NCBI GenBank assembly: GCA_032718475.1
Contig: JAUCBJ010005336.1
Span: forward strand, 1 to 42,791
Length of the DNA stretch: 42,791 bases
Direction: 5' to 3'
Source of the DNA: Nemertoderma westbladi
Lineage: Eukaryota > Xenacoelomorpha > Nemertodermatida > Nemertodermatidae
This document shows positions 1 through 13,000 of the stretch, in pieces. The position numbers were made by a program, and so were the translations under genes. Under the pieces are notes generated by a model. The model did not search any database. It had not been told where the DNA came from and saw only the letters and a program-made list of their open reading frames with translations. Positions within the stretch are counted from its first letter, which is position 1. The number at the start of each line of letters is the position of its first letter.

Positions 1-3000
1 TACCCACCCCTACCTTCGGGTAGCAGATAGGAGTAGCGCCCATCCCTACCATCGGGTAGCAGATAGGAGTAGCGCCCACCCCTACCTTCGGGTAGCAGAT
101 AGGAGTAGCGCCCACCCCTACCTTCGGGTAGCAGATAGGAGTAGCGCCCATCCCTACCATCGGGTAGCAGATAGGAGTAGCGCCCACCCCTACCTTCGGG
201 TAGCAGATAGGAGAAGCGCCCACCCCTGCCATCGGGTAGCAGATAGGAGTAGCGCCCACCCCTACCATCGGGTACCAGCAGATAGGAGTAGCGCCCACTC
301 CTACCATCGGGAAGCAGATAGGAGTAGCGCCTACCCCTACCTTCAGATAGCAGATAGGAGTAGCGCCCACCCCTACCTTCGGGTAACAGATAGGAGTAGC
401 GCCCACCCCTACCCTCGGGTAGCCGATAGGAGTAGCGCCCACCCCTACCATCGGGAAGCAGATAGGAGTAGCGCCCACCCCTACCTTCGGGTAACAGATA
501 GGAGTAGCGCCCACCCCTACCTTCGGGTAACAGATAGGAGTAGCGCCCACCCCTACCTTCGGGTAGCAGATAGGAGTAGCGCCCACCCCTACCCTCGGGT
601 AGCCCATAGGAGTAGCGCCCACCCCTACCATCGGGAAGCAGATAGGAGTAGCGCCTACCCCTACCCTCGGGTAGCAGATAGGAGTAGCCCCCACCCATAC
701 CTTCGGGTAGCAGATAGGAGTAGCGCCCACCCCTACCTTCGGGTAGTAGATAGGAGTAGCGCTCACTCCTACCCTCGGGTAGCAGATAGGAGTAGCGCCC
801 ACCCCTACCCTCGGGTAGCCGTAGCAGATAGGAGTAGCGCCCACCCCTACCCTCGGGTAGCCGTAGCAGATAGGAGTAGCGCCCACCCCTACCCTCGGGT
901 AGCCGTAGCAGATAGGAGTAGCGCCCACCCCTACCCTCGGGTAGCCGTAGCCGATAGGAGTAGCGCCCACCCCTACCATCGGGAAGCAGATAGGAGTAGC
1001 GCCCACCCCTACCCTCGGGTAGCAGATAGGAGTAGCGCCCACCCCTACCTTCGGGTAGCAGATAGGAGTAGCGCCCACCCCTACCTTCGGGTAGCAGATA
1101 GGAGTAGCGCCCACCCCTACCCTCGGGTAGCCGTAGCAGATAGGAGTAGCGCCCACCCCTACCCTCGGGTAGCCGTAGCAGATAGGAGTAGCGCCCACCC
1201 CTACCCTCGGGTAGCCGTAGCAGATAGGAGTAGCGCCCACCCCTACCCTCGGGTAGCCGTAGCCGATAGGAGTAGCGCCTACCCCTACCATCGGGAAGCA
1301 GATAGGAGTAGCGCCCACCCCTACCCTCGGGTAGCAGATAGGAGTAGCGCCCAGCCCTACCTTCGGGTAGCAGATAGGAGTAGCGCCCACCCCTACCTTC
1401 GGGTAGCAGATAGGAGTAGCGCACACCCCTACCTTCGGGTAGTAGATAGGAGTAGCGCCCACCCCTACCTTCGGGTAGTAGATAGGAGTAGCGCCCACCC
1501 CTACCCTCGGGTAGCAGATAGGAGTAGCGCCCAGCCCTACCTTCGGGAAGCAGATAGGAGTAGCGCCCACCCCTACCATCGGGAAGCAGATAGGAGTAGC
1601 GCCCACCCCTACCCTCGGGTAGCCGTAGCAGATAGGAGTAGCGCCCACCCCTACCCTCGGGTAGCCGTAGCCGATAGGAGTAGCGCCCACCCCTACCCTC
1701 GGGTAGCCGTAGCAGATAGGAGTAGCGCCCACCCCTACCCTCGGGTAGCAGATAGGAGTAGCGCCCAGCCCTACCTTCGGGTAGCAGATAGGAGTAGCGC
1801 CCACCCCTACCTTCGGGTAGTAGATAGGAGTAGCGCCCACCCATACCCTCGGGGTAGCAGATAGGAGTAGCGCCCACCCCTACCTTCGGGTAGCAGATAG
1901 GAGTAGCGCCCACCCCTACCTTCGGGTAGCAGATAGGAGTAGCGCCCACCCCTACCTTCGGGTAGTAGATAGGAGTAGCGCCCACCCCTACCTTCGGGTA
2001 GTAGATAGGAGTAGCGCCCACCCCTACCCTCGGGTAGCAGATAGGAGTAGCGCCCAGCCCTACCTTCGGGAAGCAGATAGGAGTAGCGCCCACCCCTACC
2101 ATCGGGAAGCAGATAGGAGTAGCGCCCACCCCTACCCTCGGGTAGACGATAGGAGTAGCGCCCACCCCTACCTTCGGGTAGCAGATAGGAGTAGCGCCCA
2201 CCCCTACCTTCGGGTAGTAGATAGGAGTAGCGCCCACCCATACCCTCGGGTAGCAGATAGGAGTAGCGCCCACCCCTACCTTCGGGTAGCCGTAGCCGAT
2301 AGGAGTAGCGCCTACCCCTACCATCGGGAAGCAGATAGGAGTAGCGCCCACCCCTACCCTCGGGTAGCAGATAGGAGTAGCGCCCAGCCCTACCTTCGGG
2401 TAGCAGATAGGAGTAGCGCCCACCCCTACCTTCGGGTAGCAGATAGGAGTAGCGCCCACCCCTACCTTCGGGTAGCAGATAGGAGTAGCGCCCACCCCTA
2501 CCCTCGGGTAGCAGATAGGAGTAGCGCCCAGCCCTACCTTCGGGTAGCAGATAGGAGTAGCGCCCACCCCTACCTTCGGGTAGCAGATAGGAGTAGCGCC
2601 CAGCCCTACCTTCGGGTAGCAGATAGGAGTAGCGCCTACCCCTACCATCGGGAAGCAGATAGGAGTAGCGCCCACCCCTACCCTCGGGTAGCAGATAGGA
2701 GTAGCGCCCAGCCCTACCTTCGGGTAGCAGATAGGAGTAGCGCCCACCCCTACCTTCGGGTAGCAGATAGGAGTAGCGCCCAGCCCTACCTTCGGGTAGC
2801 AGATAGGAGTAGCGCCTACCCCTACCATCGGGAAGCAGATAGGAGTAGCGCCCACCCCTACCCTCGGGTAGCAGATAGGAGTAGCGCCCACCCCTACCTT
2901 CGGGTAGCAGATAGGAGTAGCGCCCACCCCTACCTTCGGGTAGCAGATAGGAGTAGCGCCCACCCCTACCTTCGGGTAGCCGTAGCCGATAGGAGTAGCG

Positions 3001-3285
3001 CCTACCCCTACCATCGGGAAGCAGATAGGAGTAGCGCCCACCCCTACCCTCGGGTAGCAGATAGGAGTAGCGCCCAGCCCTACCTTCGGGTAGCAGATAG
3101 GAGTAGCGCCCACCCCTACCTTCGGGTAGCAGATAGGAGTAGCGCCCACCCCTACCCTCGGGTAGCAGATAGGAGTAGCGCCAACCCCTAACCTCGTGTA
3201 GCAGCTAGGAGTAGCGCCCACCCCTACCCTCGGGTAGCAGATAGGAGTAGCGCCCACCCCTACCTTCGGGTAGCAGATAGGAGTA
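1..3285 (-). repeat. 36-bp minisatellite array, left copy (cut by window edge)
   Basis: About 90 tandem units of 36 bp, with some 42-bp variants that carry an extra CCGTAG (for example around 820-960 and 1120-1270). On the plus strand each unit contains CTACC-TTCG-GGTAG or a CTCG/ATCG loop variant, followed by a constant segment reading AGATAGGAGTAGCGCCCA. The array is the reverse complement of the one at 30258-33967, hence the minus orientation given here. Local higher-order structure is visible: a five-unit block of 180 bp repeats at about 2636-2815 and 2816-2995. The array starts before base 1, so its full length is unknown. Frames stay open for up to 144 codons only because the unit length is a multiple of three; I do not call these genes. 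Confidence 0.97.
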
Positions 3286-3308
3286 TCGAATTAGGAGCCT
3301 TCGGGTCG
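3284..3308 (-). repeat. Conserved flank of the 36-bp array, left copy
   Basis: These 25 bases directly follow the array and match the reverse complement of 30233-30257 at 23 of 25 positions; the shared core is AGGAGCCTTCGGGTCG. Because this is not tandem-repeat sequence, it suggests the two arrays are copies of one larger dispersed element that carries an internal minisatellite. The homology decays just beyond 3308. Confidence 0.8.
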
Positions 3309-3640
3309 GCTTCGACCTACTTTTTCCTTTTATTTGAAAGCATTTTTTTGTCCCGTTCCGTTCCGTCCCGTTCCGTTCCGTTCCGTCCCGTTCCTCTTTG
3401 TCCAATTTGTTAAAGCGTTCTTTTGAGTTGGGACGAAATCGTAATAAAAAAAAACTATCAAAACATGGAAAAAAAACGAGATAAAAAGATTTAGGAAAAA
3501 ATTTAAGAATTAAGTAAAATTAAGGAAAATGTAAAATAATTGAATAAGTAAATCGCAACCAACAATCAATGTAATAATAATTACACTGAAGATTCGGTAA
3601 AAGTAGATAGACCTAATGAAATAAAAGAACTTAATAATGA
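3309..3640. other. Gene-less AT-rich stretch with TTCCG microsatellite
   Basis: Bases 3351-3395 are a (TTCCG/TCCCG)n pentanucleotide microsatellite. The rest, about 3400-3640, is AT-rich sequence with short A runs and no frame, splice-site pair or RNA feature that I can support. Confidence 0.7.
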
Positions 3641-4086
3641 GGCCATAGGCAATTAAATATTACAACGTGTGTAACTGGGAGGGATAGCCCCCCTCGCAAA
3701 AAATTTACAAATTTGTATTGTATTGCGTCTAGAGCAGAATTTAAGGGGGATTTCAAATCTGAAAACGGCTTAGAGAGATCTCTGTTAGTTCTCGAGTTAT
3801 CGTGGAATATCTGTCTGCCATTTTTCTGTCAAAATGTAAGACAGACAGAGAGACAGACAACCGACAGAGTACATTCCACCAAATATTAAAACTGACATCG
3901 GAAAGGAAATAAGCGACCCCGAAAACCCAAATAAATATAATTTTAGCTCGATGGTGTATTTCCTTCATGTCAGACACTATTAACCAACCAGACCCCACAG
4001 GTAGTTTTGCGCGGGAAGGTATGAACTTTGAAGGTAATTATCTCAGAATGACATTTTTTTGCACGAAAAATACTACTCCTGCGCCC
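3641..4086 (+). mobile_element. Dispersed transposon-like repeat, copy 1 (interrupted by satellite)
   Basis: From about 3700 to 4076 this aligns in the same orientation with 39245-39600, by eye at roughly 75-80% identity. Shared landmarks are CTAGAGCAGAATTTAA, TTCTCGAGTTATC, GACATCGGAAA, GCGACCCCGAAAACCC and TTAACCAACCAGA. The left end (GGCCATAGGC near 3641, then a short G run at 3676-3684 and ATAGCCC) resembles the terminal sequence of copy 2 in degraded form. The copy stops abruptly after TACTACTCCT, exactly where the 38-bp satellite begins, while copy 2 continues for over 500 bp more. It is a non-autonomous element fragment; no transposase is seen. Confidence 0.75.
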
Positions 4087-7000
4087 GTGAGTTAGAAGAG
4101 CATGCAGAGCAAGGTTGTGGATCTGTGAGTTAGAAGAGCATGTAGAGTAAGATTGTGGATCTGTGAGTTAGAAGAGCATGCAGAGTAATATTGTGGATCT
4201 GTGAGTTAGAAGAGCATATAGAGTAAGATTGTGGATCTGTGAGTTAGAAGAGCATGTGGAGTAAGATTGTGGATCTGTGAGTTAGAAGAGCATGCAGAGT
4301 AAGATTGTGGATCTGTGAGTTAGAAGAGCATGCAGAGTACGATTGTGGATCTGTGAGTTAGAAGAGCATGTAGAGTAAGATTGTGGATCTGTGAGTTAGA
4401 AGAGCATGCAGAGTAAGATTGTGGATCTGTGAGTTAGAAGAGCATGTAGAGTAAGATTGTGGATCTGTGAGTTAGAAGAGCATGTAGAGTAAGATTGTGG
4501 ATCTGTGAGTTAGAAGAGCATGTAGAGTAAGATTGTGGATCTGTGAGTTAGAAGAGCATGTAGAGTAAGATTGTGGATCTGTGAGTTAGTAGAGCATGTA
4601 GAGTAAGATTGTGGATCTGTGAGTTGGAAGAGCATGTAGAGTAAGATTGTGGATCTGTGAGTTAGAAGAGCATGTAGAGTAAGATTGTGGATCTGTGAGT
4701 TAGAAGAGCATGCAGAGTAAGATTGTGGATCTGTGAGTTAGAAGAGCATGTAGAGTAAGATTGTGGATCTGTGAGTTAGAAGAGCATGTAGAGTAAGATT
4801 GTGGATCTGTGAGTTAGAAGAGCATGTAGAGTAAGATTGTGGATCTGTGAGTTAGAAGAGCATATAGAGTAAGATTGTGGATCTGTGAGTTAGAAGAGCA
4901 TGTAGAGTAAGATTGTGGATCTGTGAGTTAGAAGAGCATATAGAGTAAGATTCTGGATCTGTGAGTTAGTAGAGCATGTAGAGTAAGATTGTGGATCTGT
5001 GAGTTAGAAGAGCATGCAGAGTAAGATTGTGGATCTGTGAGTTAGAAGAGCATGTAGAGTAAGATTGTGGATCTGTGAGTTAGAAGAGCATATAGAGTAA
5101 GATTGTGGATCTGTGAGTTAGAAGAGCATGCAGAGTAAGATTGTGGATCTGTGAGTTAGAAGAGCATATAGAGTAAGATTGTGGATCTGTGAGTTAGAAG
5201 AGCATGCAGAGTAAGATTGTGGATCTGTGAGTTAGAAGAGCATGCAGAGTAAGATTGTGGATCTGTGAGTTAGAAGAGCATATAGAGTAAGATTGTGGAT
5301 CTGTGAGTTAGAAGAGCATGCAGAGTAAGATTGTGGATCTGTGAGTTAGAAGAGCATGCAGAGTAAGATTGTGGATCTGTGAGTTAGAAGAGCATGCAGA
5401 GTACGATTGTGGATCTGTGAGTTAGAAGAGCATATAGAGTAAGATTGTGGATCTGTGAGTTAGAAGATCATGTAGAGTAAGATTGTGGATCTGTGAGTTA
5501 GAAGAGCATGTAGAGTAAGATTGTGGATCTGTGAGTTAGAAGAGCATGTCGAGTAAGATTGTGGATCTGTGAGTTAGAAGAGCATGTAGAGTAAGATTGT
5601 GGATTTGTGAGTTAGAAGAGCATGCAGAGTAAGATTGTGGATCTGTGAGTTAGAAGAGCATGTGGAGTAAGATTGTGGATCTGTGAGTTAGAAGAGCATG
5701 CAGAGTACGATTGTGGATCTGTGAGTTAGAAGAGCATATAGAGTAAGATTGTGGATCTGTGAGTTAGAAGAGCATGTAGAGTAAGATTGTGGATCTGTGA
5801 GTTAGAAGAGCATGTAGAGTAAGATTGTGGATCTGTGAGTTAGAAGAGCATATAGGGTAAGATTGTGGATCTGTGAGTTAGTAGAGCATGTAGAGTAAGA
5901 TTGTGGATCTGTGAGTTAGAAGAGCATATAGAGTAAGATTGTGGATCTGTGAGTTAGAAGAGCATGTAGAGTAAGATTGTGGATCTGTGAGTTAGAAGAG
6001 CATGCAGAGTAAGATTGTGGATCTGTGAGTTAGAAGAGCATGTAGAGTAAGATTGTGGATCTGTGAGTTAGAAGAGCATGCAGAGTAAGGTTGTGGATCT
6101 GTGAGTTAGAAGAGCATGTAGAGTAAGATTGTGGATCTGTGAGTTAGAAGAGCATGTAGAGTAAGATTGTGGATCTGTGAGTTAGAAGAGCATGCAGAGT
6201 AAGGTTGTGTGTGAGTTAGAAGAGCATGTAGAGTAAGATTGTGGATCTGTGAGTTAGAAGAGCATGTCGAGTAAGATTGTGGATCTGTGAGTTAGAAGAG
6301 CATGTAGAGTAAGATTGTGGATCTGTGAGTTAGAAGAGCATGCAGAGTAAGATTGTGGATCTGTGAGTTAGAAGAGCATGTAGAGTAAGATTGTGAATCT
6401 GTGAGTTAGAAGAGCATGCAGAGTACGATTGTGGATCTGTGAGTTAGAAGAGCATATAGAGTACGATTGTGGATCTGTGAGTTAGAAGAGCATATAGAGT
6501 AAGATTGTGGATCTGTGAGTTAGAAGATCATGCAGAGTAAGATTGTGGATCTGTGAGTTAGAAGAGCATGTAGAGTAAGATTGTGGATCTGTGAGTTAGA
6601 AGAGCATATAGGGTAAGATTGTGGATCTGTGAGTTAGTAGAGCATGTAGAGTAAGATTGTGGATCTGTGAGTTAGAAGAGCATGCAGAGTAAGATTGTGG
6701 ATCTGTGAGTTAGAAGAGCATGCAGAGTAAGATTGTGGATCTGTGAGTTAGAAGAGCATATAGAGTAAGATTGTGGATCTGTGAGTTAGAAGAGCATGTA
6801 GAGTAAGATGGTGGATCTGTGAGTTAGAAGAGCATATAGAGTAAGATTGTGGATCTGTGAGTTAGAAGAGCATGTAGAGTAAGATTGTGGATCTGTGAGT
6901 TAGAAGAGCATGTAGAGTAAGATTGTGGATCTGTGAGTTAGAAGAGCATGTAGAGTAAGATTGTGGATCTGTGAGTTAGAAGAGCATGTAGAGTAAGATT

Positions 7001-10000
7001 GTGGATCTGTGAGTTAGAAGAGCATGTAGAGTAAGGTTGTGGATCTGTGAGTTAGAAGAGCATGTAGAGTAAGATTGTGGATCTGTGAGTTAGAAGAGCA
7101 TGCAGAGTAAGGTTGTGTGTGAGTTAGAAGAGCATGTAGAGTAAGATTGTGGATCTGTGAGTTAGAAGAGCATGTAGAGTAAGATTGTGGATCTGTGAGT
7201 TAGAAGAGCATGCAGAGTAAGGTTGTGGATCTGTGAGTTAGAAGAGCATGTAGAGTAAGATTGTGGATCTGTGAGTTAGAAGAGCATGCAGAGTACGATT
7301 GTGGATCTGTGAGTTAGAAGAGCATGTAGAGTAAGATTGTGGATCTGTGAGTTAGAAGAGCATGCAGAGTAAGATTGTGGATCTGTGAGTTAGAAGAGCA
7401 TGCAGAGTAAGATTGTGGATCTGTGAGTTAGAAGAGCATATAGAGTAAGATTGTGGATCTGTGAGTTAGAAGAGCATGTAGAGTAAGATGGTGGATCTGT
7501 GAGTTAGAAGAGCATATAGAGTAAGATTGTGGATCTGTGAGTTAGAAGAGCATATAGAGTAAGATTGTGGATCTGTGAGTTAGAAGAGCATGTAGAGTAA
7601 GATTGTGGATCTGTGAGTTAGAAGAGCATGCAGAGTAAGATTGTGGATCTGTGAGTTAGAAGAGCATGCAGAGTAAGATTGTGGATCTGTGAGTTAGAAG
7701 AGCATGCAGAGTAAGGTTGTGGATCTGTGAGTTAGAAGAGCATGTAGAGTAAGGTTGTGGATCTGTGAGTTAGAAGAGCATGTAGAGTAAGATTGTGGAT
7801 CTGTGAGTTAGAAGAGCATGCAGAGTAAGATTGTGGATCTGTGAGTTAGAAGAGCATGTAGAGTAAGATTGTGGATCTGTGAGTTAGAAGAGCATATAGA
7901 GTAAGATTGTGGATCTGTGAGTTAGAAGAGCATATAGAGTAAGATTGTGGATCTGTGAGTTAGAAGAGCATGTAGAGTAAGATTGTGGATCTGTGAGTTA
8001 GAAGAGCATGTAGAGTAAGATTGTGGATCTGTGAGTTAGAAGAGCATGCAGAGTAAGGTTGTGTGTGAGTTAGAAGAGCATGTAGAGTAAGGTTGTGTGT
8101 GAGTTAGAAGAGCATGTAGAGTAAGGTTGTGTGTGAGTTAGAAGAGCATGTAGAGTAAGATTGTGGATCTGTGAGTTAGAAGAGCATGTAGAGTAAGATT
8201 GTGGATCTGTGAGTTAGAAGAGCATGTAGAGTAAGATTGTGGATCTGTGAGTTAGAAGAGCATGTCGAGTAAGATTGTGGATCTGTGAGTTAGAAGAGCA
8301 TGTAGAGTACGATTGTGGATCTGTGAGTTAGAAGAGCATGCAGAGTAAGATTGTGGATCTGTGAGTTAGAAGAGCATATAGAGTAAGATTGTGGATCTGT
8401 GAGTTAGAAGAGCATGTAGAGTAAGATTGTGGATCTGTGAGTTAGAAGAGCATGTAGAGTAAGATTGTGGATCTGTGAGTTAGAAGAGCATGTAGAGTAA
8501 GATTGTGGATCTGTGAGTTAGAAGAGCATGTAGAGTAAGATTGTGGATCTGTGAGTTAGAAGAGCATGTAGAGTACGATTGTGGATCTGTGAGTTAGAAG
8601 AGCATGTAGAGTAAGATTGTGGATCTGTGAGTTAGAAGAGCATGTAGAGTACGATTGTGGATCTGTGAGTTAGAAGAGCATGCAGAGTAAGATTGTGGAT
8701 CTGTGAGTTAGAAGAGCATGTAGAGTAAGATTGTGGATCTGTGAGTTAGAAGAGCATGTAGAGTACGATTGTGGATCTGTGAGTTAGAAGAGCATGCAGA
8801 GTAAGATTGTGGATCTGTGAGTTAGAAGAGCATATAGAGTAAGATTGTGGATCTGTGAGTTAGAAGAGCATGTAGAGTAAGATTGTGGATCTGTGAGTTA
8901 GAAGAGCATGTAGAGTAAGATTGTGGATCTGTGAGTTAGAAGAGCATGTCGAGTAAGATTGTGGATCTGTGAGTTAGAAGAGCATGTAGAGTACGATTGT
9001 GGATCTGTGAGTTAGAAGAGCATGCAGAGTAAGATTGTGGATCTGTGAGTTAGAAGAGCATATAGAGTAAGATTGTGGATCTGTGAGTTAGAAGAGCATG
9101 TAGAGTAAGATGGTGGATCTGTGAGTTAGAAGAGCATATAGAGTAAGATTGTGGATCTGTGAGTTAGAAGAGCATGTAGAGTAAGATTGTGGATCTGTGA
9201 GTTAGAAGAGCATGCAGAGTAAGATTGTGGATCTGTGAGTTAGAAGAGCATGTAGAGTAAGATTGTGGATCTGTGAGTTAGAAGAGCATGCAGAGTAAGG
9301 TTGTGGATCTGTGAGTTAGAAGAGCATGTAGAGTAAGATTGTGGATCTGTGAGTTAGTAGAGCATGTAGAGTAAGATTGTGGATCTGTGAGTTAGAAGAG
9401 CATGCAGAGTAAGATTGTGGATCTGTGAGTTAGAAGAGCATGTAGAGTAAGATTGTGGATCTGTGAGTTAGAAGAGCATATAGAGTAAGATTGTGGATCT
9501 GTGAGTTAGAAGAGCATGTAGAGTAAGATTGTGGATCTGTGAGTTAGAAGAGCATGCAGAGTAAGATTGTGGATCTGTGAGTTAGAAGAGCATATAGAGT
9601 AAGATTGTGGATCTGTGAGTTAGAAGAGCATGTAGAGTAAGATGGTGGATCTGTGAGTTAGAAGAGCATATAGAGTAAGATTGTGGATCTGTGAGTTAGA
9701 AGAGCATGTAGAGTAAGATTGTGGATCTGTGAGTTAGAAGAGCATGTAGAGTAAGATTGTGGATCTGTGAGTTAGAAGAGCATGCAGAGTAAGATTGTGG
9801 ATCTGTGAGTTAGAAGAGCATGTAGAGTAAGATTGTGGATCTGTGAGTTAGAAGAGCATGCAGAGTAAGGTTGTGGATCTGTGAGTTAGAAGAGCATGTA
9901 GAGTAAGATTGTGGATCTGTGAGTTAGAAGAGCATGCAGAGTAAGGTTGTGTGTGAGTTAGAAGAGCATGTAGAGTAAGATTGTGGATCTGTGAGTTAGA

Positions 10001-13000
10001 AGAGCATGTAGAGTAAGATTGTGGATCTGTGAGTTAGAAGAGCATGTCGAGTAAGATTGTGGATCTGTGAGTTAGAAGAGCATGTAGAGTAAGATTGTGG
10101 ATCTGTGAGTTAGAAGAGCATGCAGAGTAAGATTGTGGATCTGTGAGTTAGAAGAGCATGTAGAGTAAGATTGTGGATCTGTGAGTTAGAAGAGCATGCA
10201 GAGTACGATTGTGGATCTGTGAGTTAGAAGAGCATATAGAGTAAGATTGTGGATCTGTGAGTTAGAAGAGCATGTAGAGTAAGATTGTGGATCTGTGAGT
10301 TAGAAGAGCATGCAGAGTAAGATTGTGGATCTGTGAGTTAGAAGAGCATGTAGAGTAAGATTGTGGATCTGTGAGTTAGAAGAGCATATAGGGTAAGATT
10401 GTGGATCTGTGAGTTAGTAGAGCATGTAGAGTAAGATTGTGGATCTGTGAGTTAGAAGAGCATGCAGAGTAAGATTGTGGATCTGTGAGTTAGAAGAGCA
10501 TATAGAGTAAGATTGTGGATCTGTGAGTTAGAAGAGCATGTAGAGTAAGATGGTGGATCTGTGAGTTAGAAGAGCATATAGAGTAAGATTGTGGATCTGT
10601 GAGTTAGAAGAGCATGTAGAGTAAGATTGTGGATCTGTGAGTTAGAAGAGCATGTAGAGTAAGATTGTGGATCTGTGAGTTAGAAGAGCATGCAGAGTAA
10701 GATTGTGGATCTGTGAGTTAGAAGAGCATGTAGAGTAAGATTGTGGATCTGTGAGTTAGAAGAGCATGCAGAGTAAGGTTGTGGATCTGTGAGTTAGAAG
10801 AGCATGTAGAGTAAGATTGTGGATCTGTGAGTTAGAAGAGCATGCAGAGTAAGGTTGTGTGTGAGTTAGAAGAGCATGTAGAGTAAGATTGTGGATCTGT
10901 GAGTTAGAAGAGCATGCAGAGTACGATTGTGGATCTGTGAGTTAGAAGAGCATGTAGAGTAAGATTGTGGATCTGTGAGTTAGAAGAGCATGCAGAGTAA
11001 GGTTGTGGATCTGTGAGTTAGAAGAGCATGTAGAGTAAGATTGTGGATCTGTGAGTTAGAAGAGCATGCAGAGTACGATTGTGGATCTGTGAGTTAGAAG
11101 AGCATGTAGAGTAAGATTGTGGATCTGTGAGTTAGAAGAGCATGCAGAGTAAGATTGTGGATCTGTGAGTTAGAAGAGCATGCAGAGTAAGATTGTGGAT
11201 CTGTGAGTTAGAAGAGCATATAGAGTAAGATTGTGGATCTATGAGTTAGAAGAGCATGTAGAGTAAGATGGTGGATCTGTGAGTTAGAAGAGCATATAGA
11301 GTAAGATTGTGGATCTGTGAGTTAGAAGAGCATGTAGAGTAAGATTGTGGATCTGTGAGTTAGAAGAGCATGTAGAGTAAGATTGTGGATCTGTGAGTTA
11401 GAAGAGCATGCAGAGTAAGATTGTGGATCTGTGAGTTAGAAGAGCATGTAGAGTAAGATTGTGGATCTGTGAGTTAGAAGAGCATGCAGAGTAAGGTTGT
11501 GGATCTGTGAGTTAGAAGAGCATGTAGAGTAAGATTGTGGATCTGTGAGTTAGAAGAGCATGCAGAGTAAGGTTGTGTGTGAGTTAGAAGAGCATGTAGA
11601 GTAAGATTGTGGATCTGTGAGTTAGAAGAGCATGCAGAGTACGATTGTGGATCTGTGAGTTAGAAGAGCATGTAGAGTAAGATTGTGGATCTGTGAGTTA
11701 GAAGAGCATGCAGAGTAAGGTTGTGGATCTGTGAGTTAGAAGAGCATGTAGAGTAAGATTGTGGATCTGTGAGTTAGAAGAGCATGCAGAGTAAGGTTGT
11801 GTGTGAGTTAGAAGAGCATGTAGAGTAAGATTGTGGATCTGTGAGTTAGAAGAGCATGCAGAGTAAGATTGTGGATCTGTGAGTTAGAAGAGCATGTAGA
11901 GTAAGATTGTGGATCTGTGAGTTAGAAGAGCATGCAGAGTAAGGTTGTGGATCTGTGAGTTAGAAGAGCATGTAGAGTAAGATTGTGGATCTGTGAGTTA
12001 GAAGAGCATGTAGAGTAAGGTTGTGTGTGAGTTAGAAGAGCATGTAGAGTAAGATTGTGGATCTGTGAGTTAGAAGAGCATGCAGAGTACGATTGTGGAT
12101 CTGTGAGTTAGAAGAGCATGCAGAGTAAGGTTGTGTGTGAGTTAGAAGAGCATGTAGAGTAAGATTGTGGATCTGAGAGTTAGAAGAGCATGCAGAGTAC
12201 GATTGTGGATCTGTGAGTTAGAAGAGCATGCAGAGTAAGGTTGTGTGTGAGTTAGAAGAGCATGTAGAGTAAGATTGTGGATCTGTGAGTTAGAAGAGCA
12301 TGCAGAGTAAGATTGTGGATCTGTGAGTTAGAAGAGCATGTAGAGTAAGGTTGTGTGTGAGTTAGAAGAGCATGTAGAGTAAGGTTGTGGATATGTGAGT
12401 TAGAAGAGCATGCAGACTAAGATTGTAGATCTGCGAGTTAGAAGAGCATGCAGAGTAAGGTTGTGTGTGAGTTAGAAGAGCATGTAGAGTAAGATTGTGG
12501 ATCTGTCAGTTAGAAGAGCATGCAGAGTAAGATTGTGGATCTGTGAGTTAGAAGAGCATGCAGAGTAAGGTTGTGTGTGAGTTAGAAGAGCATGTAGAGT
12601 AAGGTGGTGGATCTGTGAGTTAGAAGAGCATGCAGAGTAAGATTGTGGATCTGTGAGTTAGAAGAGCATGTAGAGTAAGGTTGTGTGTGAGTTAGAAGAG
12701 CATGTAGAGTAAGGTTGTGGATCTGTGAGTTAGAAGAGCATATAGAGTAAGATTGTGGATCTGTGAGTTAGAAGAGCATGCAGAGTAAGATTGTGGATCT
12801 GTGAGTTAGAAGAGCATGTAGAGTAAGATTTTGGATCTGTGAGTTAGAAGAGCATGTAGAGTAAGATTGTGGATCTGTGAGTTAGAAGAGCATGCAGAGT
12901 AAGGTTGTGGATCTGTGAGTTAGAAGAGCATGTAGAGTAAGATTGTGGATCTGTGAGTTAGAAGAGCATGCAGAGTAAGGTTGTGTGTGAGTTAGAAGAG

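Noticed and set aside
1807-2241. 144-codon minus-strand frame with GGRYSYLLPEGR repeats
   Set aside because: Left 36-bp array read in an open frame; no splice or start context.
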